This document shows, in pieces, positions 9,701 through 17,930 of a DNA stretch of 33,269 nucleotides (positions within the stretch are counted from its first letter, which is position 1; each line of letters begins with the position of its first letter). The notes under the pieces are model-generated. The model was given only the letters and a program-made list of their open reading frames with translations, made no database searches and was not told the DNA's origin. The translations under genes and the position numbers were made by a program. Where the stretch lies: assembly GCA_000827265.1 (NCBI GenBank), contig KN834753.1:177030-210298 (forward strand), in the 5' to 3' direction. Source of the DNA: Collybiopsis luxurians FD-317 M1 (Eukaryota > Basidiomycota > Agaricomycetes > Agaricales > Omphalotaceae).

Positions 9701-12090
9701 CAATCCCGGAACATATTAAGATTGCAAGAGAGGGCGATGCGATCCGCTCCCTGGGAGCCCTGATTGGCAATGGAATAAGCCAGCTCCAGCCTTGGACCAA
9801 GGTGATTGAAAAGATCGATGCGTCCCTAGCCCGATGGGAGCTTAGCAGACCCACTATGGAAGGAAGACGCCTGATCGTATCGATGGTCGTAGGCGGGATG
9901 ACCCAATACTTGACAAAAGTACAGGGTATGCCGAGAGCAGTAGAGGACCGCCTCGAGAAACGAATACGGAAATTCTTATGGGACGATAAGGAGCATAATC
10001 GGATAAATAAAGAAACAATATACGCACCCATAGAGGTGGGAGGCCGCCAGTTGCTGGACCTCCTGGCCAGGAACGAAGCTATTATGATCACTTGGCTACA
10101 AAGCTATCTAGACCTATGTGAGAACAGGGCGACATGGGCATACGTGGCAGACGAAATACTAGCTCACCACACTCCAAAACAATACGCAAACTTAGAGGAA
10201 CGATCAAAGATAAATGTGTTTCTACAGTCCTGGAAGACGAGTAAGACCGATCTCCCGGACGACTTGAAGAACCTGCTGAATATCGCAAAAAAGTACGGAG
10301 CGCGCTTGGAGGGACCAGCGTTCTCCAGAGACATTGTCCGACAGATGCCAATTTGGCACCACGCCGAGGCTCCAGATACACGCAGGCTGTACCGAAAGAA
10401 CCCCAGCCGCTGCCTAAGGGAAACACACGGGATAACGACTGTAGGAGAGACGGAAGCACTAGCACAACTGACCAGAACGCCCCGGCACACGAGGCGACGA
10501 AACTGCAGCTGTGAAGCATGCAAAAATGTCCGCACGCAACACGGCTGCCAGGCCCCGTACAGGTGCTACCAAAGAGCAACTGAGCTCCTGAATGCTCTCC
10601 CACCAAAATGGAACCCTACAGCTCCACAACCGGAAGACTACGAACCCGAGGAGCTGACGCAACCCGCAGTGGAAGGGGGAGTGGTATTTGACCACAGAAT
10701 AACTGAGAAAGGATCACTGGCGGATGCATTTAGAATCTTTACTACAGGAACCAGGACAAACGGCCTACCAGCTACGGATTGGGGACCAGGCCGCATAACG
10801 CCACGAGTTCATGTCTACACAGACGGCTCGTGTCAACATAATGGTGGCGAGAACGCAAGGGCAGGAGCTGGGATCTTCTGTGCCTCAGACGACACAATGA
10901 ACAGGGCAATCCGGATCCCTGCAAGTCTCCCCCAAACCAACCAAACAGGTGAAATTGTGAGCATCAAAGAATCTGCAGAGATGGTGGAGCCACATGATGA
11001 GCTGGTAATTCTGTCAGACTCGAAGACTGGCATTGAAGGGATGACAAAGTTCCGGAAGAAGTGGGAAGACACAGGATTCATAGGCGTGGCAAATGCGGGA
11101 GAGATACAAGCCACGATTGCAGCGCTAAGACAACGAAAGGCCCCAACGACGTTGAAATGGATTAAGGGCCACAGCGGAATCGAAGGGAACGAACGCGCGG
11201 ATGAACTTGCCAAGGAAGGATGCGAGTTAGAAGAAGAAGATGAAATTGATCTGGAGGTTGAGCCGACGTTGAGGACAACGGGAGCGAAACTTAAAAATCT
11301 GACTCAGTCGCTAGCCTACAAGGCCATCAGAGGGATCAAAATGTCCAAAATACAATACAAAAAAGCGCTTGACCGGCGAGCAACGCGAATGAATGTCGGA
11401 CGGGCTAAATACATGGCACAGGAAATTAACGGTGAGGAGCCGACAGATAAAATGTTCTGGAAGAGTCTTCGACACAAAGATTTCTCGAGGAAATTCCGCT
11501 ACTTCATATGGATGACGGCTCACAACGGGTACAAAGTGGGAGAGTACTGGGAGAACATACCTGAGTGCCAACACCGAGCAATTTGCAGAAAATGCGGAAT
11601 CACGGAAACTATGGAACACATACTCACGGAGTGCGAGGAGCCTGGACGGAAAGAGATTTGGTCCCTCTGCAAAGAACTATGGACAAATAAAAAGTCGGAT
11701 TGGATTGAACCCACATTGGGCTCTATCCTCAGCTGTGGTTTAACAACGTTTAGAGACAGAAAGAAGAAGACTTTGAAGGGAGACGCCAGACTCTTCAGGA
11801 TTGTAGTGTCAGAGTCGGCACACCTGATCTGGAAGCTCAGATGTGAACGAGTAATTGGAGAAAAAGACCAGTTCACGCCGCAGGAAGTCGAAAGGAGATG
11901 GAAAAAAACTATTGAATCCCGACTTGAATTAGATTGTCTACTTACCTCCCCAAAATTCAGAGAAAGAGGCTTTACCAAAGGAACCATAGAGAAGACGTGG
12001 AGGGAAGTCTTAATTGACAAAGACAACCTCCCCGAAGACTGGTACGGGGGGGCTGGGGTTTTAGTGGGTATACGCTTTGGCATTGGGTAA
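6748..12090 (+). CDS. LINE ORF2: AP-endonuclease / reverse transcriptase / RNase H polyprotein
   Basis: The 1780-codon open frame is intact. Numbering is from the GTG at 6748; the first ATG is at 7039 (residue 98) and the true start is unknown. The AP-endonuclease spans about 162-412: N168, E203, GDCN at 315-318, and TDH at 404-406. The reverse transcriptase covers about 670-960, with KAPG at 676, CPLYKKGD, LDQEKAYD with Asp819, RGVRQGDPLS, and FADD at 921-924. A Cys-rich cluster sits at about 1253-1280. The RNase H domain is at 1352-1490 with all four acidic residues (D1359, E1402, D1424, D1485). Near the C-terminus is C1613-x2-C-x7-H-x4-C. The protein would nick the target, prime reverse transcription there and remove template RNA. 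The C-terminal wording (LPEDW...VLVGI) fits fungal LINE ORF2 ends. All catalytic residues are present, so activity is possible. Confidence 0.9.
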   Translation: MSPGIFPSGGPADTAPVRSGSEDRQEDGAEPNATSNSGNLGGDPQIRTTTTSGTGENTLSTHEDPPQRSRVRPDNSSGSCNSQCGSYRVIHPSFERNMRLMHERMHSELNRNSGTPTMSPQRTPRNNDLGPMSPNNEHTPRPPQTDHRKRSRRCGKATKASIKIAGINIRGHGAIGVNQSENKWLHVRQIMNQRNIGILVVGEAHLDQERKAEIERVHGANIKIFYSKPNNTSNAAGVAFVLNKNITSTTGAKVHEVVPGHALLLESDWHNNESISILGVYAPNISMQANAAFWTRVKTFFERNPRIRKPDIMIGDCNVVEEPMDRLPMRSDSLAAVDSLDDLKTLLQLEDGWRNTNPTSLKYTFSRKGNDGITRHARLDRIYNKTSIQDHLFEWKIETPGIKTDHEMVSVRFTSITAPHIGRGRWVLPQHILYDKQLKDWINIEGKKLEEELDALENNASRTAEKNPQLMWMDFQKNLVKKARERAKIVIPRLDRDIQTIEGHIDTISNDPELNDDERSLSTTLLKEQLFQLEQRRHRSTRETTRARNIVHGETISKYWSHQNKAKAPRQLLHRLEKPGPQRSGQPTHEPAQDNEGEHTRTYETHSQRMANMMRDHHEKIQYDEVEPDETERDQARQRTLSRITVSITPESKEELGTQLTDQDVRQALKLSANYKAPGLNGISYEVWKTLDARYENAVAHEKEAFDIIHTLRRMYNDIERHGIVPGSTFAESWMCPLYKKGDQATISNYRPISLLNSDYKIMTKALTIKLAKAAPTIIHPAQAGFVPGRHIYDQIWLSKRIIELAEVTERDGAIVALDQEKAYDKIKHDYLWQTLRTYGIPEHFINTIKSLYTEADTTVMVNGLHSSTPFKVTRGVRQGDPLSCLLFDIAIEPLGEALRKSGLKGMNILNRPERLIATFFADDTTVYLSKDDDFDDLESILNEWCLASGAKFNINKTEIIPVGSPEYRDALRQSRFLNGLDGTSIPEHIKIAREGDAIRSLGALIGNGISQLQPWTKVIEKIDASLARWELSRPTMEGRRLIVSMVVGGMTQYLTKVQGMPRAVEDRLEKRIRKFLWDDKEHNRINKETIYAPIEVGGRQLLDLLARNEAIMITWLQSYLDLCENRATWAYVADEILAHHTPKQYANLEERSKINVFLQSWKTSKTDLPDDLKNLLNIAKKYGARLEGPAFSRDIVRQMPIWHHAEAPDTRRLYRKNPSRCLRETHGITTVGETEALAQLTRTPRHTRRRNCSCEACKNVRTQHGCQAPYRCYQRATELLNALPPKWNPTAPQPEDYEPEELTQPAVEGGVVFDHRITEKGSLADAFRIFTTGTRTNGLPATDWGPGRITPRVHVYTDGSCQHNGGENARAGAGIFCASDDTMNRAIRIPASLPQTNQTGEIVSIKESAEMVEPHDELVILSDSKTGIEGMTKFRKKWEDTGFIGVANAGEIQATIAALRQRKAPTTLKWIKGHSGIEGNERADELAKEGCELEEEDEIDLEVEPTLRTTGAKLKNLTQSLAYKAIRGIKMSKIQYKKALDRRATRMNVGRAKYMAQEINGEEPTDKMFWKSLRHKDFSRKFRYFIWMTAHNGYKVGEYWENIPECQHRAICRKCGITETMEHILTECEEPGRKEIWSLCKELWTNKKSDWIEPTLGSILSCGLTTFRDRKKKTLKGDARLFRIVVSESAHLIWKLRCERVIGEKDQFTPQEVERRWKKTIESRLELDCLLTSPKFRERGFTKGTIEKTWREVLIDKDNLPEDWYGGAGVLVGIRFGIG

Positions 12091-12351
12091 GTATGTGGTG
12101 GAAGGGGATCTATGCTTTATGTTTCTCTATGTCTATATCTAACTTATTTAGCGGAGGAGCGGAAGGAAGGATGCCATTGCGGAGTCCTACACACAGGTGT
12201 GAACCAAGCACCTCGTGCGTAACGCATTTCCCCAGGTGGTGTCACAAATTTCTTTAACTAGCTCGGCCGATGGCCCTGCACTCCTAGCGCTCGGAGGGGA
12301 GCAACTTTGTTGCTCGCCCAAAGATATAACGCTCCAACAAAAAAAAAAAAA
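12091..12351 (+). other. LINE 3' untranslated region and poly(A) tail
   Basis: Two stem-loops lie just upstream of the tail: CTCC/GGAG arms at 12281-12296, and GAGCAAC-TTT-GTTGCTC at 12299-12315 (7-bp stem, 3-nt loop). The A13 tail is 12339-12351. In some LINEs a 3' stem-loop is the RT recognition site; that role here is inference. An intron-like segment 12087-12151 overlaps the ORF2 stop. Confidence 0.65.
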
Positions 12352-12353
12352 GA

Positions 12354-12365
12354 ATCAAGACCCTT
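12354..12365 (+). repeat. LINE target-site duplication, right copy
   Basis: Identical 12 bases to 3859-3870, directly after the LINE poly(A) tail. Confidence 0.9.
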
Positions 12366-12662
12366 CACTCTGACATTGGCGGTGAATACACCAGCAAGGA
12401 GTTTACTGTCCACCAAAAAGATAGCAGTACTTGCCACAAGCTTACCACACATGACACTCCTCAATTCAATGGGGTAGTGGAATGCTACAACTGCACATTA
12501 ATTGAAAAAGTACATGCTATGCTTTATAAAAGTGGTTTGCTGAAGGCATTGTAGGCAGATCCTGCCCACCATGCTGTCTGGGTCTTGAATCATACATCAA
12601 CAAAGGTGCTAGATGGGAAAACTCCATTAGAAGTGGCAACTGCATCAGGAAAAATAGCTTGA
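12354..12662 (+). pseudogene. Copia element A: integrase continuation, 3' of LINE
   Basis: The frame of the left fragment continues: HSDIGGEY (second catalytic Asp), HDTPQFNGVVE (third acidic residue), then IEKVHAML. A TAG at 12552-12554 stands where related elements have Trp (LW-AEA becomes L-stop-ADP), and the similarity fades near TGA 12660-12662. RT, RNase H and 3' LTR are absent. The element is therefore truncated at both ends. Almost no CpG remains. Confidence 0.8.
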
Positions 12663-12720
12663 GCTTGGGGTTGAATTATGACAACCTCAAGAAACCTAAG
12701 AAGCATAGGACACTTCAAGT

Positions 12721-12870
12721 ACTTAGGTTACCTAGGTTTCCACAGTCCAACCCCTATATCCTAGGGTGCCCTAGGTTGTCCTAGGTTGTCTCAGGTTGCC
12801 CCAGGTTGCCCCAGGTTGCCCCAGGTTGGCTCAGGTTGGCTCAGGTTACCTGAGGTTACCCCAGGTTGCA
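12721..12870 (+). repeat. 10-bp-period satellite, left block (consensus YYAGGTTRCC)
   Basis: At least eleven consecutive decamers from 12761 to 12870 keep exact 10-base register, such as ccaggttgcc (12801 and 12811) and tcaggttggc. Two or three more diverged units lie from 12721. No coding potential. Confidence 0.85.
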
Positions 12871-13331
12871 TAAAGGGTTAATAAGTAAAAATAATATATC
12901 TTTATATATTACTGTTTGTACTCTATTCTACTGTATATAGTGAGCCATTGTACTTGTATAGTAGTAGAAGTATTGAACTTGTACATGATTTATGTATAGT
13001 ATATATGGTGTACATTTTCGTCAGGTATTATATTTTATAATGTATTACAGTATTAACCTAATATACTCAAGTACAGTATTTCAGTACAGTAAAGAGCTTA
13101 TACATGTACATATAGTGTGTATATAGTATGGTATAATTGTGATATACTTGTTTTGACCATATGAAAATTATTTTGATTGTAGACAGCTCACAGAGTTGCA
13201 TCATGTGACTTATGTCAAATTTCAGTTTCTATGAGTTATCTACAACTAAGAAGGTGTTCTTATCATGCATTTAGGATAAATTAAAGCATAGGTATATATA
13301 TTCAATATAATTTTGCCTTATTTGGTAATAT
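12871..13331. other. AT-rich, gene-free stretch
   Basis: Strongly AT-rich with many TATA/GTATA runs and nearly no CpG. I see no coding region or recognisable element. It is the insertion target of copia element B. Confidence 0.7.
13327..13331 (+). repeat. Copia B target-site duplication, left
   Basis: AATAT directly before the 5' LTR, matched by AATAT at 17119-17123 directly after the 3' LTR. Five bases is the usual size for copia integrases. Confidence 0.85.
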
Positions 13332-13747
13332 TGTTAGATCTGAAGGACTCATGTGTAACAATCTCTAGTCATATCAGCTCATGTGGCCATTTAGGTGTCC
13401 TGTGGTGCATCAGTACTGGATTCCACAGAAGCATAGCAGTTGTAGGTAACCTATTCTGCTTCCATGCAGGTATCTCTGCGGATGGCTATGCACAGCTGGG
13501 TTATTCTTATTTCCTTTATTTTATCATGATATCTTTTTCCTTTTTCCAGTATTTATAGTAGTTCAAGTTTCAATACATCTCTCAGAACTTGTCTTTCATT
13601 CTGAGGATATGTGCACCTTATTTCTGATCCTGTATACATTGTACTAACTTACCTATAGTCATGTACTTAATTAGGACTATAGGTAAACACAGAGAACTTG
13701 TCTTTTGTTCTGAGGTTGTGTACTTAATTAGGACCATAGATTTAACA
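13332..13747 (+). repeat. 5' LTR of copia B
   Basis: 416 bases, starting TGTTAG and ending TTAACA, with a counterpart of identical length at 16703-17118. By eye the two differ at roughly thirty positions, nearly all transitions. Confidence 0.92.
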
Positions 13748-13801
13748 GATTTGCAGTCAGAATTGCACTTGTCCTAGATTGACACTTACTTTTGGCCTCC
13801 A

Positions 13802-14560
13802 ATGTCTTCCAATGCAAACACACTTCCTAACCTCCTCATTTTCCCCAAAGACTGTCAGCTCATTGGCTTGAGCAATTGGACTGTCTTTTGAGATCATATG
13901 AAGAGCGTCACTTGCTCTACTGGTCTCAGAGGATATCTTGATGGAACCATTACAGCTCCTGCTCCTGCTGCTCCCAATGCTGCTCCACCTGTTGCCCCTG
14001 TTGTTACTCCAATCAACTCGCACACTCCTTCCTTGGAAGAATGGGAGCTCTGCAATGGTTGTTTAGCTGGTATTGTCTATCAAAATATCAAGGATCCTTG
14101 TTCTATCAGGGTTACTCAAGACATGTCTGCTAGTACCATGTGGACAAGACTTACCGACAAGTATGAAATGACCTCTGCTGCTGCTCAAACTCTTGCCAAG
14201 GAGCAAATCCAACAGTTCAAATACATTGCTGGTACTCCCTTCGAAGACTACTTCAAACAGCTTGAATTGCTTCAGAAGTCAGTTGGTGACATGGGCTGTA
14301 CTGTATCGGATGACAATTTGCAATCTCATTTCCTTACCTCACTAGCCATGGATTACTTGTGGATTTTGCAGTCTCATGGAACCTGCACTTACACAGATCT
14401 TAAATGTGTGCTTGTGGAATACAACATGATGGTGGAATCTGCAAACTCCACATTGAATACCACTGCCATTCCCAATGCCCTTGCAGTTTCTAGCAAGTTT
14501 AATACTGGTATTGTTTGTGATAACTGTAAGCATAACAGACACACAAAGAAGAACTGTTGA
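13802..14560 (+). pseudogene. Copia B gag, with zinc knuckle
   Basis: The frame starts at ATG 13802 (MSSNANTLPN), is stopped by TGA 13889-13891, and continues in the same frame to TGA 14558-14560. The first stop falls where gag proteins of this type usually have a residue after NW-x-x-F, so CGA-to-TGA is likely. The central part is the UBN2-type capsid region (LWxxLxxxY-like: MWTRLTDKYEM, then a QFKYIAG helix). At the end is a perfect C-x2-C-x4-H-x4-C knuckle (CDNCKHNRHTKKNC). Gag would form the particle and bind element RNA. Confidence 0.85.
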
Positions 14561-16020
14561 GTATCAGGTGGAGGTAGTGAGGGTAAGGCTCCTTGCTGGT
14601 ATACTGCTCCAAAAGGAATGGAACCCAACAAATCAATGTCTAATTTGACTCTTGCAAACATTGTTTCCTATGATCCCAATGAGTCTAGTGCAACTACAGC
14701 TGCTGCAACAATTTATGACTTCACTGATTATCCTACCAGAGATACAAGCTCCTCTCTGTATCACACCTCCCATTCTGACTCTTACATGAATAGACTGGGA
14801 GGGGAAACTTCTGCCTTTTTGAGTAGAGTCAGAAGTGGTATGGATAGAGTAGAGCCTTCATCTGTATCAGCAGATCTTAATAACAATGTTTCTGTGCCTA
14901 CCTTCATTGACAGTGCTGCTTCACACTGGTGCATACAGAATCATCATCGTTTTGTTAGTTATACAGCAAGTCACTCTGTTGGATGAATGGCGGCAGAAGG
15001 GAGTAATGGATCTTTTGTTATTGAGGGATTCGGTATAGCTGAAATTACTGTCAGAACTGACAGAGGGTCAGTGAATTGCCTGCATTTTCTGGCATCACAC
15101 ACTCTGTCATTTGTGATGAACTTACTATCATTACTGGCTATGGATAGAAAAGGGCTTCATGGGGAATGGGGGAATGGGAGGATCAATATCAGAGACCCTG
15201 GTTCTCAGAAATTTATTGTTGATGGATGACTAACAGGCCATCGTGGTGAACATGGATTGTACCAGGTTCAAGTTGCCAATAATTTGGACTCACCAAATCC
15301 TACCCCAACTCCTTTGCCTCAGTTTACATATGCTTTAGCATCCAACAAACATTCTCATTCTCAGCCATGCTCTCTTGCAATGTGGCACACTCATTTTGGG
15401 CATGCAGACATGAACATGATATGGATTATGGCAAAGCGAGAGTTAGTTGAGGGTTTGGAGGTGTCTGACTTTTCCCTATGTGGAAAATGCAAAGTATGCC
15501 TGTACGCTAAGGCAAAATGCCAACCATTCAATGACATTGTGATCCCATTCTCTGAACCCTTAGATAGGGTTAGTCTGAATCTCTGGGGATGTTCACAGAC
15601 AAGAAGTCTTGGGGGAGCTTACTATATGCTCCTTGCCTGTGATGATGGGACTGGAATCCCATTTCTACCATTTACTTCAAATAAGGAGGCTCTCACTATT
15701 CTGCATCTCGTTCAGGAGTTTACAACAATGGCAGAATAACAGACTGGTTGCTGCATACGTGTGTTCCAGATTGACATGGGAAGAGAATTTGACAACTGTC
15801 ATTTTGACAGTTGGTGCATTGAACACAGCATAAAGGTCAAGAAAGTTCTGAAATTGTTGTCCACAGCTAATGGGCAAGTTGAACATGCTAATCAGACTAT
15901 TATTGAAGGAGTTTGAGCTATGTTGGAGGACTCTGACCTTGATCATTGTTTTTGGGCAGAAGCAGCTTTGGCTTACTGCTACATTCATGGAATGATACTG
16001 ACTAGCTGCCATCTGGGTGT
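14561..16020 (+). pseudogene. Copia B protease and integrase
   Basis: Same frame as gag. The protease motif FIDSAAS is at about 14903, the GAG-pre-integrase HHCC region at about 15376-15530 (WHTHFGH ... CGKCKVC), and the integrase core from 15560. Stops are at 14984 (TGA), 15227 (TGA), 15737 (TAA) and 15914 (TGA). The first catalytic Asp is replaced (SLNLWG where DLWG is expected). Later integrase motifs are recognisable: FQIDMGREFD and NGQVEHANQTIIEGV. The frame is lost near 16020 at the RT deletion. Confidence 0.82.
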
Positions 16021-16029
16021 TGTTCCTTG

Positions 16030-16699
16030 GGTGCTGCTGGTGGGGCACCAGTAGTACCCATCCTGATATTGTCTTTGCATGCTGCATTCTCTCCACTGTT
16101 CAAAATACACCCACTTGTTGTCACTGGGATTTGCTCATCAAACTTTGTCGATATATATTCACCACTATTCAGTACAGCATTGTATACTGACCTGGCACCT
16201 CTGATTGTATCAAACCCATCAGTTATGTGGATGCAGACTGGGCAGGTGACAAATTATCACAAAAATCCATGTCAGGATATATCTTCCTTGTTAACAGCTC
16301 TCTGGTATCATGGTCTTCAAAAAGACAGCACTCTGTTTTTATTTTGTCTATGGAATCAGAGTATATCTCCTTGTCTCATGGTGTTCAACAAGCATTGTGG
16401 ACCCTTAGTTGGTTAGATGAAATTGATCTTGGCTTGGGCAAGGATCCCTTGGATATTTTATGTGATAATTTAGGAGCAGTTAGCCTGTCAGAAACTAACA
16501 AAGCACATGAACTGTCCAAACATGTTGACATATGATACCACTTTGTTCATGATGCTGTTGTGCAAGGTCAAGTTGCTGTCCATCTGGTTGCTAGCTCACA
16601 GAATTTGGCCAACATTATGACCAAATCCCTCCCCAAAGACAAACATCGGCATATTGTTTCTGCACTCGGCCTGGACTGGTGGTATCAGGACACCCGGGG
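16030..16699 (+). pseudogene. Copia B RT C-terminus and RNase H remnant
   Basis: The frame moves by one register relative to the integrase. It begins with the RT tail (STHPDIVFACCILS, where copia has TRPDIAFAV...), then YVDADWAGD of RNase H, SMSGYIFL, SMESEYISLS, DNLGAVSL and HVDI-stop-YHF. The TGA at 16533-16535 replaces the Arg of the family motif HIDIRYHF. Another TGA is at 16188. It ends with the usual ANIMTKSLPKDKH. Confidence 0.85.
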
Positions 16700-16702
16700 G
16701 AG
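16696..16702 (+). promoter_or_regulatory. Polypurine tract of copia B
   Basis: GGGGGAG immediately before the 3' LTR start TGTTAG: the expected position of the plus-strand primer. Confidence 0.8.
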
Positions 16703-17118
16703 TGTTAGATCCGAAGGACTCATGCATAACAATCCCTAGTTGCATTGGGTCATGTGGCCATTTAGGTGTCCTGTGGTGCATCGGTACTGGATTCCATGGA
16801 AGCATAGCAGTTGTAGGTAACCTATTCTGCTTCTGTGTGGGTATCTCTGCAGATAGCTATGCACAGTTGGGTTATTCTTATTTCCCTTATTTTATCATGA
16901 TATCTTTTTCCTTTTTCCAGTATTTATAGTAGTTCGAGTTTCAACACATCTCTCAGAACTTGTCTTTCATTCTGAGGGTATGTGCACCTTATTTCTGATC
17001 CTGTATACATTGTACTAACTTACCTATAGTTGTGTACTTAATTAGGACTATAGGTAAACACAGAGAACTTGTCTTTTATTCTGAGGTCATGTACTTAATT
17101 AGGACTATAGATTTAACA
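16703..17118 (+). repeat. 3' LTR of copia B
   Basis: 416 bases, the same ends and length as the 5' LTR. Many differences to it appear as neighbouring CA versus TG pairs. Confidence 0.92.
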
Positions 17119-17123
17119 AATAT
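17119..17123 (+). repeat. Copia B target-site duplication, right
   Basis: AATAT, the same as 13327-13331. Confidence 0.85.
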
Positions 17124-17134
17124 TTACAGCATCA

Positions 17135-17290
17135 CTCCTCAGGTATCCTTGGGATACCTGAGGTTTGCCCAGGATATTGGCAATTCCTAGGTTACCTGAG
17201 GTTCACCTAGGTTGCACAGGTCACCTAGGTCACCCAGGTCCCTCAGGTTGCTCCAGGTTGCCTCCTAGGTAACCTGAGGCTCAGACCATT
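17135..17290 (+). repeat. AGGTT satellite, right block
   Basis: The decamer family of 12721-12870 reappears on the other side of copia B in more degenerate form (ctcaggtatc, cctaggttac, cctgaggttc, cctcaggttg, ctccaggttg), with the 10-base spacing only partly kept. Confidence 0.75.
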
Positions 17291-17440
17291 TTTCCTGATG
17301 TGTTAGGGCTAGCAGAGCTATCCCTAACAGGAACTGCCTGCAACATTGCTTGATCTTAGGGCAGTCACTGGTAGTTACCAAAGGATTGTTCACAATCATT
17401 TGTTTGGTAGCACCAAAGATTGTGAACAATAACTGTGGCA
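17291..17440. other. Two hairpins in non-coding sequence
   Basis: GTTAGGGCTAGC (17302-17313) pairs with GCTATCCCTAAC (17317-17328) with one mismatch. Perfect 13-bp arms at 17385-17397 and 17418-17430 (attgttcacaatc) enclose 20 bases. No gene is visible. Confidence 0.6.
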
Positions 17441-17930
17441 TTGGGTACTGTGAAAAGATTCTTCTCTTCACCTTCATGTAGATCCATTCTATGGACAAAC
17501 AGTATGTTAGAATTTTGTGTTGCCAAGGGAAGGCATGAAGAATGTACTCACTTGGGTCTTGAAAACCTCAACATGTTGCTCCTCTCAGTCAAGACCTGAT
17601 TTTGACCTTAAAATGAAGCGCAGGAACCAAACACCTCACTGAAGAGGCAGTTGAAGTGGTAGCTTGGTTCGTAGAAGTAGACAGATATTGTGCGCTTGTG
17701 TACTTGGGTAAGAGGTAATCAAATGAGATGTTTAGACCCAAACTTGAAGGAAGGCAGGCTGAGAGGCTGGTATTTGTACTTGCCTCCAAAAATTCTCAAA
17801 AAGCGCATCATGTAAGAGGTGAAATTTCACTGGTGAAACCACATCAGCTGCTGTAGGTCTTGCGAGTATGCGAGAATTCAAAGGAACCTTCTCAACTGAT
17901 TGAGCAATTTGAGTAAATAGCTGCATTCAC
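17440..17930 (-). pseudogene. Truncated copy of the hsp20 5' half and promoter
   Basis: This minus-strand block parallels 20500-20960. The exon 1 equivalent is 17688-17552 (137 nt) and the intron equivalent 17551-17489 (63 nt), both the same length as in the intact gene, followed by about 50 bases of exon 2. Then the similarity ends abruptly. The start codon is ATA, codon 27 is TAA instead of CAA, the TATA box reads TACAAATA on the minus strand, and the proximal heat-shock element is destroyed. Most differences are C-to-T or G-to-A, and CpG is almost gone. The same orientation as hsp20 about 3 kb away suggests an old tandem or dispersed segmental duplication. Confidence 0.85.

Larger units (their letters stand above)
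3871..12353 (+). mobile_element. Non-LTR retrotransposon (LINE), Tad1-like, nearly full length
   Basis: An 8.48-kb element lies between 12-bp target duplications and ends in a 13-A tail (12339-12351). It has a 5' leader, ORF1 (4441-5955, in-frame extension to 6141), a long inter-ORF spacer, ORF2 (6748-12090 as an open frame) and a 248-base 3' leader before the tail. ORF2 has the order AP-endonuclease, reverse transcriptase, RNase H and C-terminal Cys/His cluster. With a zinc-knuckle ORF1, this is the layout of the Tad1 group common in fungi; assignment to that clade is inference. The element is CpG-rich and largely open, unlike the copia sequence around it, which argues for a recent insertion. 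Its only obvious damage is the TGA at 5953 and the uncertain start of ORF2. Confidence 0.9.
13332..17118 (+). mobile_element. Ty1/copia LTR retrotransposon B, internally deleted
   Basis: A 3787-bp element with two 416-bp LTRs, TGTTAG...TTAACA ends, 5-bp target duplication, gag, protease, integrase and RNase H in copia order, and a polypurine tract before the 3' LTR. A full element would be near 5 kb. The body of the reverse transcriptase is missing between about 16000 and 16050, where the frame also shifts. At least eight in-frame stops disable the rest. I could not recognise a tRNA primer-binding site after the 5' LTR. Confidence 0.93.

Noticed and set aside
12761..12870. Short regular repeats resembling a CRISPR-like array
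   Set aside because: Units are adjacent 10-mers without spacers, in a eukaryotic context; a satellite.
13748..13770. tRNA primer-binding site after the 5' LTR
   Set aside because: The sequence here did not match a tRNA 3' end or initiator-Met half-tRNA that I could recognise.
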